Under the pieces are notes generated by a model that saw nothing but the letters and a program-made list of their open reading frames with translations, was not told the origin of the DNA and did no database searches. Below, piece by piece: positions 17,175 to 24,900 of a stretch of 55,793 bases of DNA (position 1 is the stretch's first letter; each line of letters begins with the position of its first letter). The position numbers were made by a program, and so were the translations under genes. Location: the NCBI GenBank assembly GCA_017475035.1, contig JAFVGK010000036.1, forward strand, positions 1 to 55,793. Direction: 5' to 3'. This DNA comes from Blautia sp. Lineage in GTDB: Bacteria; Bacillota; Clostridia; Lachnospirales; Lachnospiraceae.

Positions 17175-17593
17175 AAAGTCGTTCGTGCAATACGGGTTTT
17201 ATAAGACTCAGGCCTCACCATCTTCTGTGCATACAGAAATTCACCGGGCATGGCTACGATGAGATGTTCACTGCTCATATGACAGAGCTCGTGGATTCTC
17301 TTGTCAGAGATCCCGGAAGAACAGTGAAGCTTGTCTCCGGCCCTGATGAGCTGTGCTCTGTATGTCCCAACAGGATCGAAGACTGCTGCCGGTCTGAACA
17401 AAAAGTCCGGCGAATGGATTGTGCTGTTCTTGAAATATGCGGATCCGGCATAGATGCTAAGGACGCATGGAAAAGCCTGAGCCATACTGCAGGATCTCTG
17501 ATCCTGAGTACAGAGCTGTTTGACAGCGTCTGCGGAGACTGTCAATGGTTCGAATTATGCAAAAACACTCAAAAGGGGTTTTATGATGAATAA
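17171..17593 (+). CDS. DUF1284 protein in the biotin operon
   Basis: This 140-residue, Cys-rich protein has the DUF1284 signature IRLRPHHLLCIQKF near the N-terminus, then GHGYDEMF, ELCSVCPNR and a final CGDCQWFELC. The paired cysteines suggest metal or Fe-S binding (inference). It starts inside birA (ATGA overlap) and ends inside the first codons of bioY, so the three genes are translationally linked. Its placement makes a role in biotin use or salvage possible, but no activity is known. Confidence 0.85.
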   Translation: MKSRSCNTGFIRLRPHHLLCIQKFTGHGYDEMFTAHMTELVDSLVRDPGRTVKLVSGPDELCSVCPNRIEDCCRSEQKVRRMDCAVLEICGSGIDAKDAWKSLSHTAGSLILSTELFDSVCGDCQWFELCKNTQKGFYDE

Positions 17594-18143
17594 TAAAAAG
17601 ATATCTTCGTTTAAGACGACTGATCTGGTATACATTGCGATCTGCGCGGTACTGCTTGCTGTGTGCTCATGGATAAGCATCCCGACGTTAGTGCCGTTTA
17701 CCATGCAGACTTTCGGAGTATTCTTCGTGCTGATGTTCCTTGGAGGAAAGCGGGGAACTGCAGCTATAGTTGTATTCATACTGCTCGGTGCTGTAGGAGT
17801 TCCCGTATTCGCGGGCTTTTCTGGCGGAATAGGGATACTTCTGGGGACTACCGGCGGATATATAATCGGCTTTATAGTCATGGGCATCATATACTGGCTC
17901 ACAGAAGCATTTATCGGGGACAGTCTTGTTATACGTATCATATTTCTTGTGATAGGGCTTGCTGCATGCTATGCCTTCGGAACAGCATGGTTTATGGCAG
18001 CCTACGCGAAAAATGCCGGTGCGATAGGGCTCGGTACTGCGCTCTCCTGGTGCGTGATCCCGTTTATTATCCCGGATCTCGTTAAAATGGCACTTGCGGT
18101 TCTGGTTGCAGAAAGGGTAAAGAAGGCCGTCAGGATCAGGTAA
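17583..18143 (+). CDS. bioY: Biotin transporter, S component
   Basis: This 186-residue membrane protein has six helices and matches BioY: TTDLVYIAICAVLLAV, the conserved IPTLVPFTMQTFGVFF, GGKRGTAAIVVFILLGAVGV, PVFAGFSGGIGILLGTTGGY, and a basic end. BioY binds biotin outside and works with the shared EcfA/EcfT module, which is not in this window. ATG 17583 and 17586 are both in frame, and AAGGGG precedes them. Control by the upstream BirA operator is expected. Confidence 0.95.
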   Translation: MMNNKKISSFKTTDLVYIAICAVLLAVCSWISIPTLVPFTMQTFGVFFVLMFLGGKRGTAAIVVFILLGAVGVPVFAGFSGGIGILLGTTGGYIIGFIVMGIIYWLTEAFIGDSLVIRIIFLVIGLAACYAFGTAWFMAAYAKNAGAIGLGTALSWCVIPFIIPDLVKMALAVLVAERVKKAVRIR

Positions 18144-18469
18144 TGAGATAAGTGTTTTACATAGCCTGAATGGTGCTGTATATCTACCGGAACTTTCTGG
18201 TTCTTCCAATTTATCTTTACTGCTTTATCTTTACTGCCATTCCAATTCGCTGCAGGGTCGTATGTAGAGGATTCGAAAGTGACGGTTTGCAGATCGTTCA
18301 TGTTCTTAAGCAGGGATAGAAAAGGATCTGAAGATCGAGTATGATATTGATCGTTTTTTGGATTTACATTTTTATGCTTGCTTTCTGCGAAAAATGGACT
18401 ATAATATGGTTTGACGAGACTAACCGATTCGCCTCCTGATGCTGAATATCCATGATATGAGGTGTCACT
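18144..18469. other. Gene-poor stretch after bioY with a minus-strand coding remnant
   Basis: On the minus strand a frame from about 18373 to 18173 reads NMNDLQTVTFESSTYDPAAN, then WNGSKDKAVKINWKNQKVPV. It looks like protein sequence but has no intact start or end, and I do not recognise the family. Nothing else is evident. Confidence 0.3.
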
Positions 18470-18646
18470 GTGAAAGGTTATTTCTCTGTACAGGAAACAG
18501 CAAAGAGCTGGGGTATCTCTGTGCGCTGCTTTCCCGGAGACGCCGCTGCGCTACGCCCTGACGGCAGGCTGGATCAGCATCGGGAACCTGTGGATGTTCG
18601 GTGGGCTGCTGACCACGATGAAAAAAGCAAAGGAAATACCGGTATG
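18470..18646 (+). pseudogene. Junction of two gene remnants: HTH start and membrane-protein end
   Basis: ATG 18470 begins MKGYFSVQETAKSWGISVR, the start of a helix-turn-helix DNA-binding protein. The reading is lost after about 20 residues. Another frame then gives FPETPLRYALTAGWISIGNL and WMFGGLLTTMKKAKEIPV to a TGA overlapping the next ATG, the end of an unrelated membrane protein. A deletion has fused the two. Confidence 0.4.
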
Positions 18647-19146
18647 AAGAATTATATAAAGAAAGGGCAAAAACTGCCCCTGTATGGTGTCGGTCCGGCG
18701 ATTGTGTTCGGAATGGGGGCGGTTACCGCCATCGGAATCATCCTGTTCGTCTATGTCTGGAAAACAGGTGTCCTGGAGGACCCATGGGTGCTGTTCTGTC
18801 GGATAGCAGGGGCGCTGTTGATTGTTTCGGGGCTGGCTGTCTGGTTCATTGGCGCATTGCGGTCCGACATGGATGCAAGCATCGCGGAGAACCGACTGCA
18901 GACCGGAGGTATCTATGCCTGGGTGCGCAATCCCATGTACAGCGGCTGGTGGATGCTGTTTGCCGGTATCTGTCTCCATGGCACAATGTCTGGACCCTGG
19001 TGACCGTTCCTGTCAACTGGATTATCCTGACAGTTGCCCTGAAGCTTACAGAAGAGAAATGGCTGCTCAATCTATACAGGCAAGACTATGCAGACTATCT
19101 GAAACGTGTTAACCGCTGTATCCCCTGGCCGCCCCGGAAAGCATGA
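18644..19146 (+). pseudogene. Isoprenylcysteine carboxyl methyltransferase family gene, frameshifted
   Basis: From ATG 18644 the frame gives membrane helices, then ENRLQTGGIYAWVRNPMYSG, the cofactor-binding signature of ICMT/PEMT-type enzymes, and stops early at 19003. The missing end is in another frame from about 18975: WHNVWTLVTVPVNWIILTVA, LKLTEEKWLLNLYRQDYADY and LKRVNRCIPW. That is the typical E-E-L and RVNRFIPW end. One inserted base, or two deleted, near CTCCATGG explains it. A sequencing error would restore a protein of about 167 residues. Confidence 0.75.
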
Positions 19147-19154
19147 GGAGTGTA

Positions 19155-20156
19155 ATGAAGATGAAAGTGTTGGTTTACGGTTCCGGTGTGATCGGCTGTT
19201 ATCTGGCGCATGTTCTTTGCGCAGCCGGAAACGACGTGACGCTGCTGGCCCGCGGTCAGTGGAAGGAGCAGCTGCAGCGGAATGGATTGAGGATCCGCCA
19301 TCATCTCCAGCGGAAGACCACGCTGGATTACCCGAGGGTGATCGGTGGCATTGAGGAAGATGACACCTATGACACAGTGTTTGCCGTCATGCCGTACAAC
19401 AAAATGCAGGCGATTCTCGAACCGCTGGCAGCCATTCAGTCTCCGATCGTTGTGCTGGTGGGCAACAACATGAGTCCCGCCGCAATGCAGCGTGAAATAC
19501 TGAAGCGCTCTGTGTGTGAGAAGCAGGTTCTGTTCGGTTTTCAGGCCACTGCGGGCAAAAGGGATTGTGAAAAAGGCATGCTGATCTGTGAACGGGCCGG
19601 CATCGGCGCCATAGACATCGGCTGTCTGCATGGAGAGACTGATGTTCCCACAAGGTCCAAGGTGACCGCTTTGCTTGACAAAACCGGCTATCAGCTCAAC
19701 TGGCAACCGGATATGGAAGCCTATCTCATCTGCCATTTGGCGGCGGTGCTGCCTATCTGCTATCTGGCCTATACCTGCAATGGGGATCTGACGGGCTCCA
19801 CAGGGAAGCAGCGGAAGCTCATGCGTATGGCCTCCCGGGAGGCGTACGCCATGCTGAAGGCGCAGGGCATCCCGATTCTGCCGGAGGGCGATGATCAATA
19901 CTACGGACACGGAATCAAAGGCGCAGTCATGCAGCTGCTCTACTTCGGCATGGCCAAGTGGAAAACAGCAGGGGATCTCATCGCCTGTGAGCATTGCCGG
20001 AACGCCTTTGAGGAGATGGAGATGCTGGATGAGGAGTTCGAGAAGGTACTGGCCCGCAAGCCGGAATTCCCAATGCCAAACTGGCGGGAACTGAAAGCGC
20101 AGATGCCGGGCTGGGACGCAATCCGGAAACAGTACGCCAAGGGAAGCATGAATTGA
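19155..20156 (+). CDS. Ketopantoate reductase family (ApbA/PanE-like) oxidoreductase
   Basis: The likely start is an ATG near 19155-19161 (MKMKVLVYGSGVIG); 19143 is an alternative. The N-terminus is a Rossmann fold with VYGSGVIGCYLAHVLCAAG, an NADP-type glycine loop. The middle shows LVGNNMSPAA, and the C-terminal helical domain fits ApbA. The C-terminus is longer than in PanE and ends MPNWRELKAQMPGWD. Several such proteins are not ketopantoate reductases, so the substrate is open. It follows the broken methyltransferase gene closely. Confidence 0.75.
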   Translation: MKMKVLVYGSGVIGCYLAHVLCAAGNDVTLLARGQWKEQLQRNGLRIRHHLQRKTTLDYPRVIGGIEEDDTYDTVFAVMPYNKMQAILEPLAAIQSPIVVLVGNNMSPAAMQREILKRSVCEKQVLFGFQATAGKRDCEKGMLICERAGIGAIDIGCLHGETDVPTRSKVTALLDKTGYQLNWQPDMEAYLICHLAAVLPICYLAYTCNGDLTGSTGKQRKLMRMASREAYAMLKAQGIPILPEGDDQYYGHGIKGAVMQLLYFGMAKWKTAGDLIACEHCRNAFEEMEMLDEEFEKVLARKPEFPMPNWRELKAQMPGWDAIRKQYAKGSMN

Positions 20157-20192
20157 TTGTACAGTAATCTTCCATCTTTCCGGCCCCACGGG

Positions 20193-20378
20193 ATGTGGTT
20201 TTTCAAAAGCTGCAAAGGCTGGAAACATTTTGTGAAATTCTACCCGGAGACAAAGAATTGCAAAAGCTGGGATGACCGAAGCTTTCATACAAAAAACCAG
20301 ATGATCCGTCTGATCGCGTTCCCGTTTGTGCGCGCTGATGGCGTGGATCACGCTGATCATTGGGAGGCTAAGCGCTGA
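20193..20378 (+). pseudogene. Small protein remnant, probably frameshifted membrane protein
   Basis: MWFFKSCKGWKHFVKFYPET, then KNCKSWDDRSFHTKNQMIRL, looks like a real N-terminus. After it a hydrophobic segment (LCALMAWITLIIGRL) appears in a different frame, so a slip near 20320 is likely. I do not recognise the family. Confidence 0.3.
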
Positions 20379-21001
20379 TGGAGAAAACCATCCGGAAATA
20401 TTGCAACGTGTACCGAAAAGCACTGTTATTCCGGCATTGCCGGGAGATCGAGGCAAAGACCGCGGCTTATCAGTCGCGGCTGCGGAAGATGTACGCTTCT
20501 GACGGATTCAAGGCGCACAGCGTCTATCCAACCACGAATGCGGCCCATGTCTATGCCGTGATCGCCATGTGCCTGGAGATGAAAGCGCTTGGCCTGACCG
20601 ACACTGAGATTATCGAGACTGTCAACCATGGGTTTGCGCGCCGGCGGAGCTTCTTCAGGCGGATTATCCGCGCCATTGATTTGCTGCCGAACAGCTTCAG
20701 CATCGCAAAAAAGTGGAATATCCAGGATCATGACAGGCGGGTCAAAGACGGCAGCCTCACCTATGACCGGTTCGATGCCGGCGAAGACAGGATCGAATAC
20801 CGAATCTCCAGATGTGTGTACATCGAAATGTTCGAAGCCTACGGCATCCGCGGTTTGTGCAAGATCTTCTGCATGACGGACACGACCTCGTATGAAAATC
20901 TGCGCCGTCACGTGACCTTCATCCGGCATTCAGACCTGTCGGATGGTGATGCCTGTCACGATGAAATCATCCGGAGGAGGAAATTCACATTCCGGGAATA
21001 A
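20378..21001 (+). CDS. ATC-hydrolase-like protein (L-2-amino-thiazoline-4-carboxylate hydrolase family)
   Basis: This 207-residue protein contains SVYPTTNAAHVYAVIA, then a middle helical part and an ending SYENLRRHVTFIRHSDLSDG followed by DACHDEIIRRRK. The late Asp/Cys/His stretch resembles the conserved tail of this hydrolase-like family. Most members have no tested activity, so the name only marks the domain. It follows the small remnant immediately and may have been coupled to it. Confidence 0.55.
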   Translation: MEKTIRKYCNVYRKALLFRHCREIEAKTAAYQSRLRKMYASDGFKAHSVYPTTNAAHVYAVIAMCLEMKALGLTDTEIIETVNHGFARRRSFFRRIIRAIDLLPNSFSIAKKWNIQDHDRRVKDGSLTYDRFDAGEDRIEYRISRCVYIEMFEAYGIRGLCKIFCMTDTTSYENLRRHVTFIRHSDLSDGDACHDEIIRRRKFTFRE

Positions 21002-21002
21002 C

Positions 21003-21108
21003 CATGAAGAACGATTTCTGTTTTGAAAAGGCGAAAAGGCAATGCAGTCTCGGAGATGGAGCAGATTGAACTCTTTTATGAGAACCTGATGAAGGAATAT
21101 TTCATGTA
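21003..21108 (+). pseudogene. Short coding remnant
   Basis: Starting with ATGAAGAACG the frame soon closes. A second frame gives NAVSEMEQIELFYENLMKEY, then FM and a stop at 21108. This is a degraded gene piece without a recognised parent. Confidence 0.25.
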
Positions 21109-21209
21109 AAAAACTTAAGGTATGGAATGCCCTGTGTTCACAGATGCCATCCTGGGAAGAACTGAAATAAAATACGGGAACTGAACATAAGGGAACATCA
21201 TTTTTTTGC

Positions 21210-21728
21210 ATGGATGACATTCTGTGTAATGCAGAGCGATATGGTAAAGATATTGAGGAATTACAGAGTTACTTTACCGGCTCATATGCTTATTGGCTGA
21301 CGGCTGGCTTTGATGTCAACGCAGATGAGGATACCCTGAAATCAACGGTAGAACTGTTCTGCCTGGAAAACATGGACTATTCCACCCATACAGAAGAAGC
21401 AATTTCACAGATATCTGATCTTGCCGGATCCTGGATTGCAGACCTCTCCGCATTTGGGGAGGCATATGCCGATACAGAACTGGCTGTTACCATTGATGAG
21501 AACGGGCATGGCATTACAATGATGAACGATGAACAGACGGCAGATTTTGAAGCATACGCCTATGACAACGGTGAGAAGGGAGACGGAAAAGGGATTTATA
21601 TTGCTTACAGCAATCTGGAAAATGAGGCTGAGGCGGCAGAATATACATTGGAGACAGATGACAATGGGGAAACAGTCCTGACGTTTTATGCCAAAGATGG
21701 TGTGATCAGTTATAAAAAAGTCTCGTGA
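21210..21728 (+). CDS. Truncated relative of the N-terminal domain at 10380
   Basis: This protein of 172 residues has no signal peptide and a weak start. Its first 50 residues contain YGKDIEELQSYFTGSYAYWL, then TAGFDVNADEDTLKSTVELF and CLENM, a close match to YAYWLAAGFPVDADEEMIEN and FCEENL in the secreted protein at 10380. The rest (TAGSWIADL-type strand, ITMMNDEQTADFEAY, ISYKKVS) reads like a small beta-barrel. It is most simply the 3' part of a former secreted gene that lost its 5' end. The first copy of the structured 3' element follows. Confidence 0.55.
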   Translation: MDDILCNAERYGKDIEELQSYFTGSYAYWLTAGFDVNADEDTLKSTVELFCLENMDYSTHTEEAISQISDLAGSWIADLSAFGEAYADTELAVTIDENGHGITMMNDEQTADFEAYAYDNGEKGDGKGIYIAYSNLENEAEAAEYTLETDDNGETVLTFYAKDGVISYKKVS

Positions 21729-21773
21729 CAAATTTGAAAATGGAAAGATTTATGCATGCCGAAGAAAGTAACT

Positions 21774-21876
21774 CCCCATGCCCTTCGAATCTGGCACCAC
21801 CATGAATGAAAATGAGGGCATGGGTGCATCCCACTATGCCACGCTGCTATCGCAGCAGGCGTTTTCAAAGTAAAAA
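21774..21876 (+). ncRNA. Structured 3' element, copy 1
   Basis: CCCATGCCCT pairs with AGGGCATGGG. The latter overlaps a competing hairpin ATGGG-TGCAT-CCCA. A second hairpin CTGC-TATC-GCAG and the conserved end TTTTCAAAGTAAAAA follow. Copy 2 is at 42871. Both lie between a stop codon and a terminator on the same strand. Confidence 0.55.
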
Positions 21877-21889
21877 TATAAGAGAAGAG

Positions 21890-21923
21890 AAGGGACGGTT
21901 CCTAGTTGAATCTTCCCTTTTTT
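21890..21923 (+). terminator. Intrinsic terminator after structured element 1
   Basis: AAGGGA-C-GGTTC pairs with GAATC-T-TCCCTT around CTAGTT, followed by a T run. Confidence 0.75.
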
Positions 21924-22006
21924 CGTGTTAAAATGCATAACAGTGTTTGAAAGACAGCTTTTCGCATGGAAAGCAGGCAAAAACAGGGAAAATAATGGAG
22001 GAGCAA

Positions 22007-23671
22007 ATGGAGAACGAAGTCGTATCCAGAAATTTTATAGAAAATATTATTGACAAGGATTTACAGGAAGGCATGTATGATACTGTTCATACGAGATTCC
22101 CGCCGGAGCCTAACGGATACCTGCATATCGGCCATGCAAAGTCGATCCTTTTAAATTATGGCCTCGCAGAAGAGTACCACGGCAAGTTTAACATGCGTTT
22201 TGATGATACGAATCCCACAAAAGAAAAAACGGAGTTCGTTGAGTCGATTATGGAGGATATCAAATGGCTGGGAGCTGACTGGGAAGACCGGCTGTTTTAC
22301 GCGTCGGACTATTTCCCGCAGATGTATGAAGCTGCTGTCCTTTTGATCAAGAAGGGCAAGGCTTTTGTCTGTGATCTTTCGGCGGAGCAGATGAGGGAAT
22401 ACCGTGGCACGCTTACTGAGCCGGGTAAAGAAAGTCCGTATCGTAACCGCAGCATTGAGGAAAATCTGTGCCTTTTTGAGGAGATGCGTGACGGGAAATA
22501 TGCGGATGGGGAGAAGGTTCTCCGGGCAAAGATCGATATGGCTTCACCAAACATGAACATGCGTGACCCGGTTATCTATCGTGTTGCCCATATGACTCAT
22601 CACCGGACAGGGGATCAGTGGTGTATCTATCCGATGTATGATTTCGCCCATCCGATCGAAGATGCGATCGAAGGGATTACCCATTCGATCTGTACACTGG
22701 AGTTTGAGGATCATCGTCCTTTGTATGACTGGGTGGTCCGAGAGGTTGGTTATGAGCATCCTCCGAAACAGATCGAGTTTGCAAAGCTTTACCTGACCAA
22801 TGTGGTCACGGGAAAACGTTATATCAAGAAGCTTGTAGAGGAAGGAATCGTAGACGGCTGGGATGACCCGCGTCTGGTTTCCATCGCGGCGCTGCGCAGA
22901 AGAGGCTTTACGCCGGAGTCTATCCGCCGTTTTGTGGATCTGGTCGGTGTTTCCAAGGCGAACAGCTCAGCGGATTATGCGATGCTGGAGTACTGCATCC
23001 GTGAGGATCTGAAGGAAAAGGCTCCGCGTCTGATGGCTGTTCTGGATCCGATCCGTCTGGTAATCGATAATTATCCGGAAGGAGAGGTGGAGTTTCTTGA
23101 AGCTCCCAACAATATGGAAAACGAAGCGCTTGGCAGCAGGCAGGTACCATTTGGCAGGGAACTCTTTATCGAGAGAGAGGACTTTATGATTGATCCTCCC
23201 AGGAAATACAAGAGAATGTTCCCGGGGACAGAGGTGCGCCTGATGAATGCTTATTTTGTTACCTGCACAGGCTATGAAACAGATCCGGAAGGGAATGTAA
23301 CGATCGTACACGCCGAGTATGACCCGGCGACGAAAGGCGGCAATGCTCCGGACGGCCGGAAAGTGAAGGGGACGATTCATTGGGTAGAGGCAAGCCATGC
23401 CGTGAAAGCAAAGGTCCGTCTCTACGAAAATATTGTAGATGAAGAAAAGGGCGTATATAATAAGGAAGACGGGTCATTGAATCTTAATCCGAACTCACTT
23501 ACAGAGTGTGATGCTTATCTGGAGCCGGACCTGGGTCAGGCGAAGCCGTATGAGCGTTTTCAGTTTGTACGGAACGGGTTTTTCTGCGTAGACTACAAGG
23601 ACTCTGAAGATGGGGCGCCGGTATTTAACAGGATTGTTTCCCTGAAGAGTTCTTTTAAATTGCCGAATTAA
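22007..23671 (+). CDS. glnS: Glutaminyl-tRNA synthetase
   Basis: This class I enzyme charges tRNA-Gln. The ATP-binding HIGH motif is in [18 protein letters not shown]. The catalytic domain contains TRFPPEPNG and [11 protein letters not shown]; the C-terminal anticodon-binding beta-barrels show [20 protein letters not shown] and [10 protein letters not shown]. The second ATP motif, MSKR in E. coli, is here [11 protein letters not shown], a degenerate form. Two starts fit: 21995 and 22007. GGAGGAG lies just before the latter, giving about 554 residues. A long upstream extension to 21947 lacks family support. The enzyme avoids the need for the GatCAB route for tRNA-Gln. Confidence 0.95.
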   Translation: MENEVVSRNFIENIIDKDLQEGMYDTVHTRFPPEPNGYLHIGHAKSILLNYGLAEEYHGKFNMRFDDTNPTKEKTEFVESIMEDIKWLGADWEDRLFYASDYFPQMYEAAVLLIKKGKAFVCDLSAEQMREYRGTLTEPGKESPYRNRSIEENLCLFEEMRDGKYADGEKVLRAKIDMASPNMNMRDPVIYRVAHMTHHRTGDQWCIYPMYDFAHPIEDAIEGITHSICTLEFEDHRPLYDWVVREVGYEHPPKQIEFAKLYLTNVVTGKRYIKKLVEEGIVDGWDDPRLVSIAALRRRGFTPESIRRFVDLVGVSKANSSADYAMLEYCIREDLKEKAPRLMAVLDPIRLVIDNYPEGEVEFLEAPNNMENEALGSRQVPFGRELFIEREDFMIDPPRKYKRMFPGTEVRLMNAYFVTCTGYETDPEGNVTIVHAEYDPATKGGNAPDGRKVKGTIHWVEASHAVKAKVRLYENIVDEEKGVYNKEDGSLNLNPNSLTECDAYLEPDLGQAKPYERFQFVRNGFFCVDYKDSEDGAPVFNRIVSLKSSFKLPN

Positions 23672-23890
23672 ACTCGCGAACGAAATGAATTGCCGGCTGC
23701 AGCTCTTCGCCGCGGCATAAACAATTATACGAAACAATTGCCGGCGGCAGTTATGAATGAAGGATAACGAGTCTGACAGGATATGCAGACACATCGGTTC
23801 ATGGCTTTGCACCGGCGTACTGCGGCGTTTGTTTTCTGGCTGGATTCCGAGATCCGGATTGGTTTTGGACAAAAGCTGCGGGAAAGAAAA

Positions 23891-23933
23891 AGGAACGGCA
23901 AGCGAGATGTTTCTCGCTTGCCGTTCCTTTTTC
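23891..23933. terminator. Strong two-way terminator
   Basis: AAGGAACGGCAAGCGAGA pairs with TCTCGCTTGCCGTTCCTT over 16 or more base pairs, with A and T tracts on the two sides. It separates glnS from the convergent small acidic membrane protein gene. The rest of 23672-24016 shows no gene. Confidence 0.9.
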
Positions 23934-24016
23934 TTTCGCAGGGGCGGCGTTAAAATTATATTATGCCCGCCGGTGATGAACCACTCTGATCCTGCCTGCG
24001 ATAGAGAAATGAGGTT

Positions 24017-24481
24017 TCACGCCTGCGTGTCCTTTACTACACAGTCTTTTAAGGCATCTCCCATAGCCTCTACAGCTTCTTCCAGCCGATCCGCTGCTTT
24101 GGAGGCGGCGTCGGAGATCCGGTCAGCTGCTTCACCGGCGGCTTCTTCCAGTCGGTCTACGGCTCCTTCAGCGACATCGCCCAGCCGGTCGGAAACTTCA
24201 TCGGCAAGATCCTCCATCTCGGAATCCCATGCCTTGAAATCTTCGGAAGCGGCGGAAGCGCCTTCGTCTTCTTTGCCGGAACTGCCTTTTGTATCATCCC
24301 CGTTGTCGAGATCAAGATCATCATATTCGTCAAAATCATCTAAATCATCGAAGTCATCCGCATCGAGGTCATCGTCGACCGATTTTTTATAGCGGAGGAG
24401 GAAATACGCCGTCGCGCCGGCACAGGCAGTTAAGGCAGCGCCGACAAGCACCCCTTTCCAAAATCCATCATGCTTGGCCAT
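24017..24481 (-). CDS. Small acidic membrane-anchored protein, YtxH-like architecture
   Basis: This 154-residue protein has a single N-terminal membrane helix (GVLVGAALTACAGATAYFLL) followed by RYKKS. An Asp-rich stretch (about 34-63) comes next, then amphipathic helical repeats (EEAAGEAADRISDAASKAAD). The layout resembles YtxH stress-related proteins. AAAGGAG supports the start. The acidic helical composition is shared with the PrsA-like gene upstream on the same strand and the secreted foldase at 51680. Confidence 0.6.
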   Translation of the reverse strand: MAKHDGFWKGVLVGAALTACAGATAYFLLRYKKSVDDDLDADDFDDLDDFDEYDDLDLDNGDDTKGSSGKEDEGASAASEDFKAWDSEMEDLADEVSDRLGDVAEGAVDRLEEAAGEAADRISDAASKAADRLEEAVEAMGDALKDCVVKDTQA

Positions 24482-24643
24482 CGTTGGTACTCCTTTCGAG
24501 TCTTTTTTACCAAATGCAAGATTATCCTTACCGGGTTAAGATAAGGACATTGATATTATAATACTTATCGGTAGAAATGAAAAGTAAAAAATTTGTTAAC
24601 AAGGAGAGCGCCTGGCCTTTCCGGGGGATCGTTCCGACACTTA

Positions 24644-24728
24644 GGATCTGTGCATGAATAACCTTTGCATCCGGCGCGTCTGAATCCGTCCGAGCTGCGC
24701 CATCTGGATAGGTTATTTTGCGCTGCTC
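24644..24728. repeat. AATAACCT/AGGTTATT palindromic repeat, copy 1
   Basis: AATAACCT and AGGTTATT form the outer arms around about 50 nt. A second copy lies at 28925-29004, with clear identity in both arms and less in the middle. Confidence 0.65.
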
Positions 24729-24755
24729 TTTACCGATTTCGTTCCTGCCATAAAA

Positions 24756-24793
24756 AAGGAGAGGACAAGAATGGATCTTGTTCTCTCCTTTTT
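24756..24793. terminator. Two-way terminator after the PrsA-like gene
   Basis: AAAGGAGAGGACAAGA pairs with TCTTGTTCTCTCCTTT around ATGGA. A and T tracts flank both sides. Confidence 0.85.
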
Positions 24794-24900
24794 CGAAAGG
24801 CGGATACTTCCTTAAGCCTTAATTCTGTTCTGTTCGTTGTGCAGCTTGAATGTGCCTGTCAGACAAAAACATCTAAGAAAGAGAACGGTACTGCTTTGAA

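Noticed and set aside
19095-20456. 453-residue minus-strand frame opposite the ketopantoate-reductase-like gene
   Set aside because: It lacks domain features, and the plus strand carries a clear Rossmann motif.
21750-22006. T-box leader upstream of glnS
   Set aside because: No specifier region or T-box core was seen; the structured element there is closed by its own terminator and repeats at another, unrelated locus.
24592-24601. TTGTTAACAA as another BirA site
   Set aside because: It is a single short palindrome without a second arm at the 14-16 bp spacing required.
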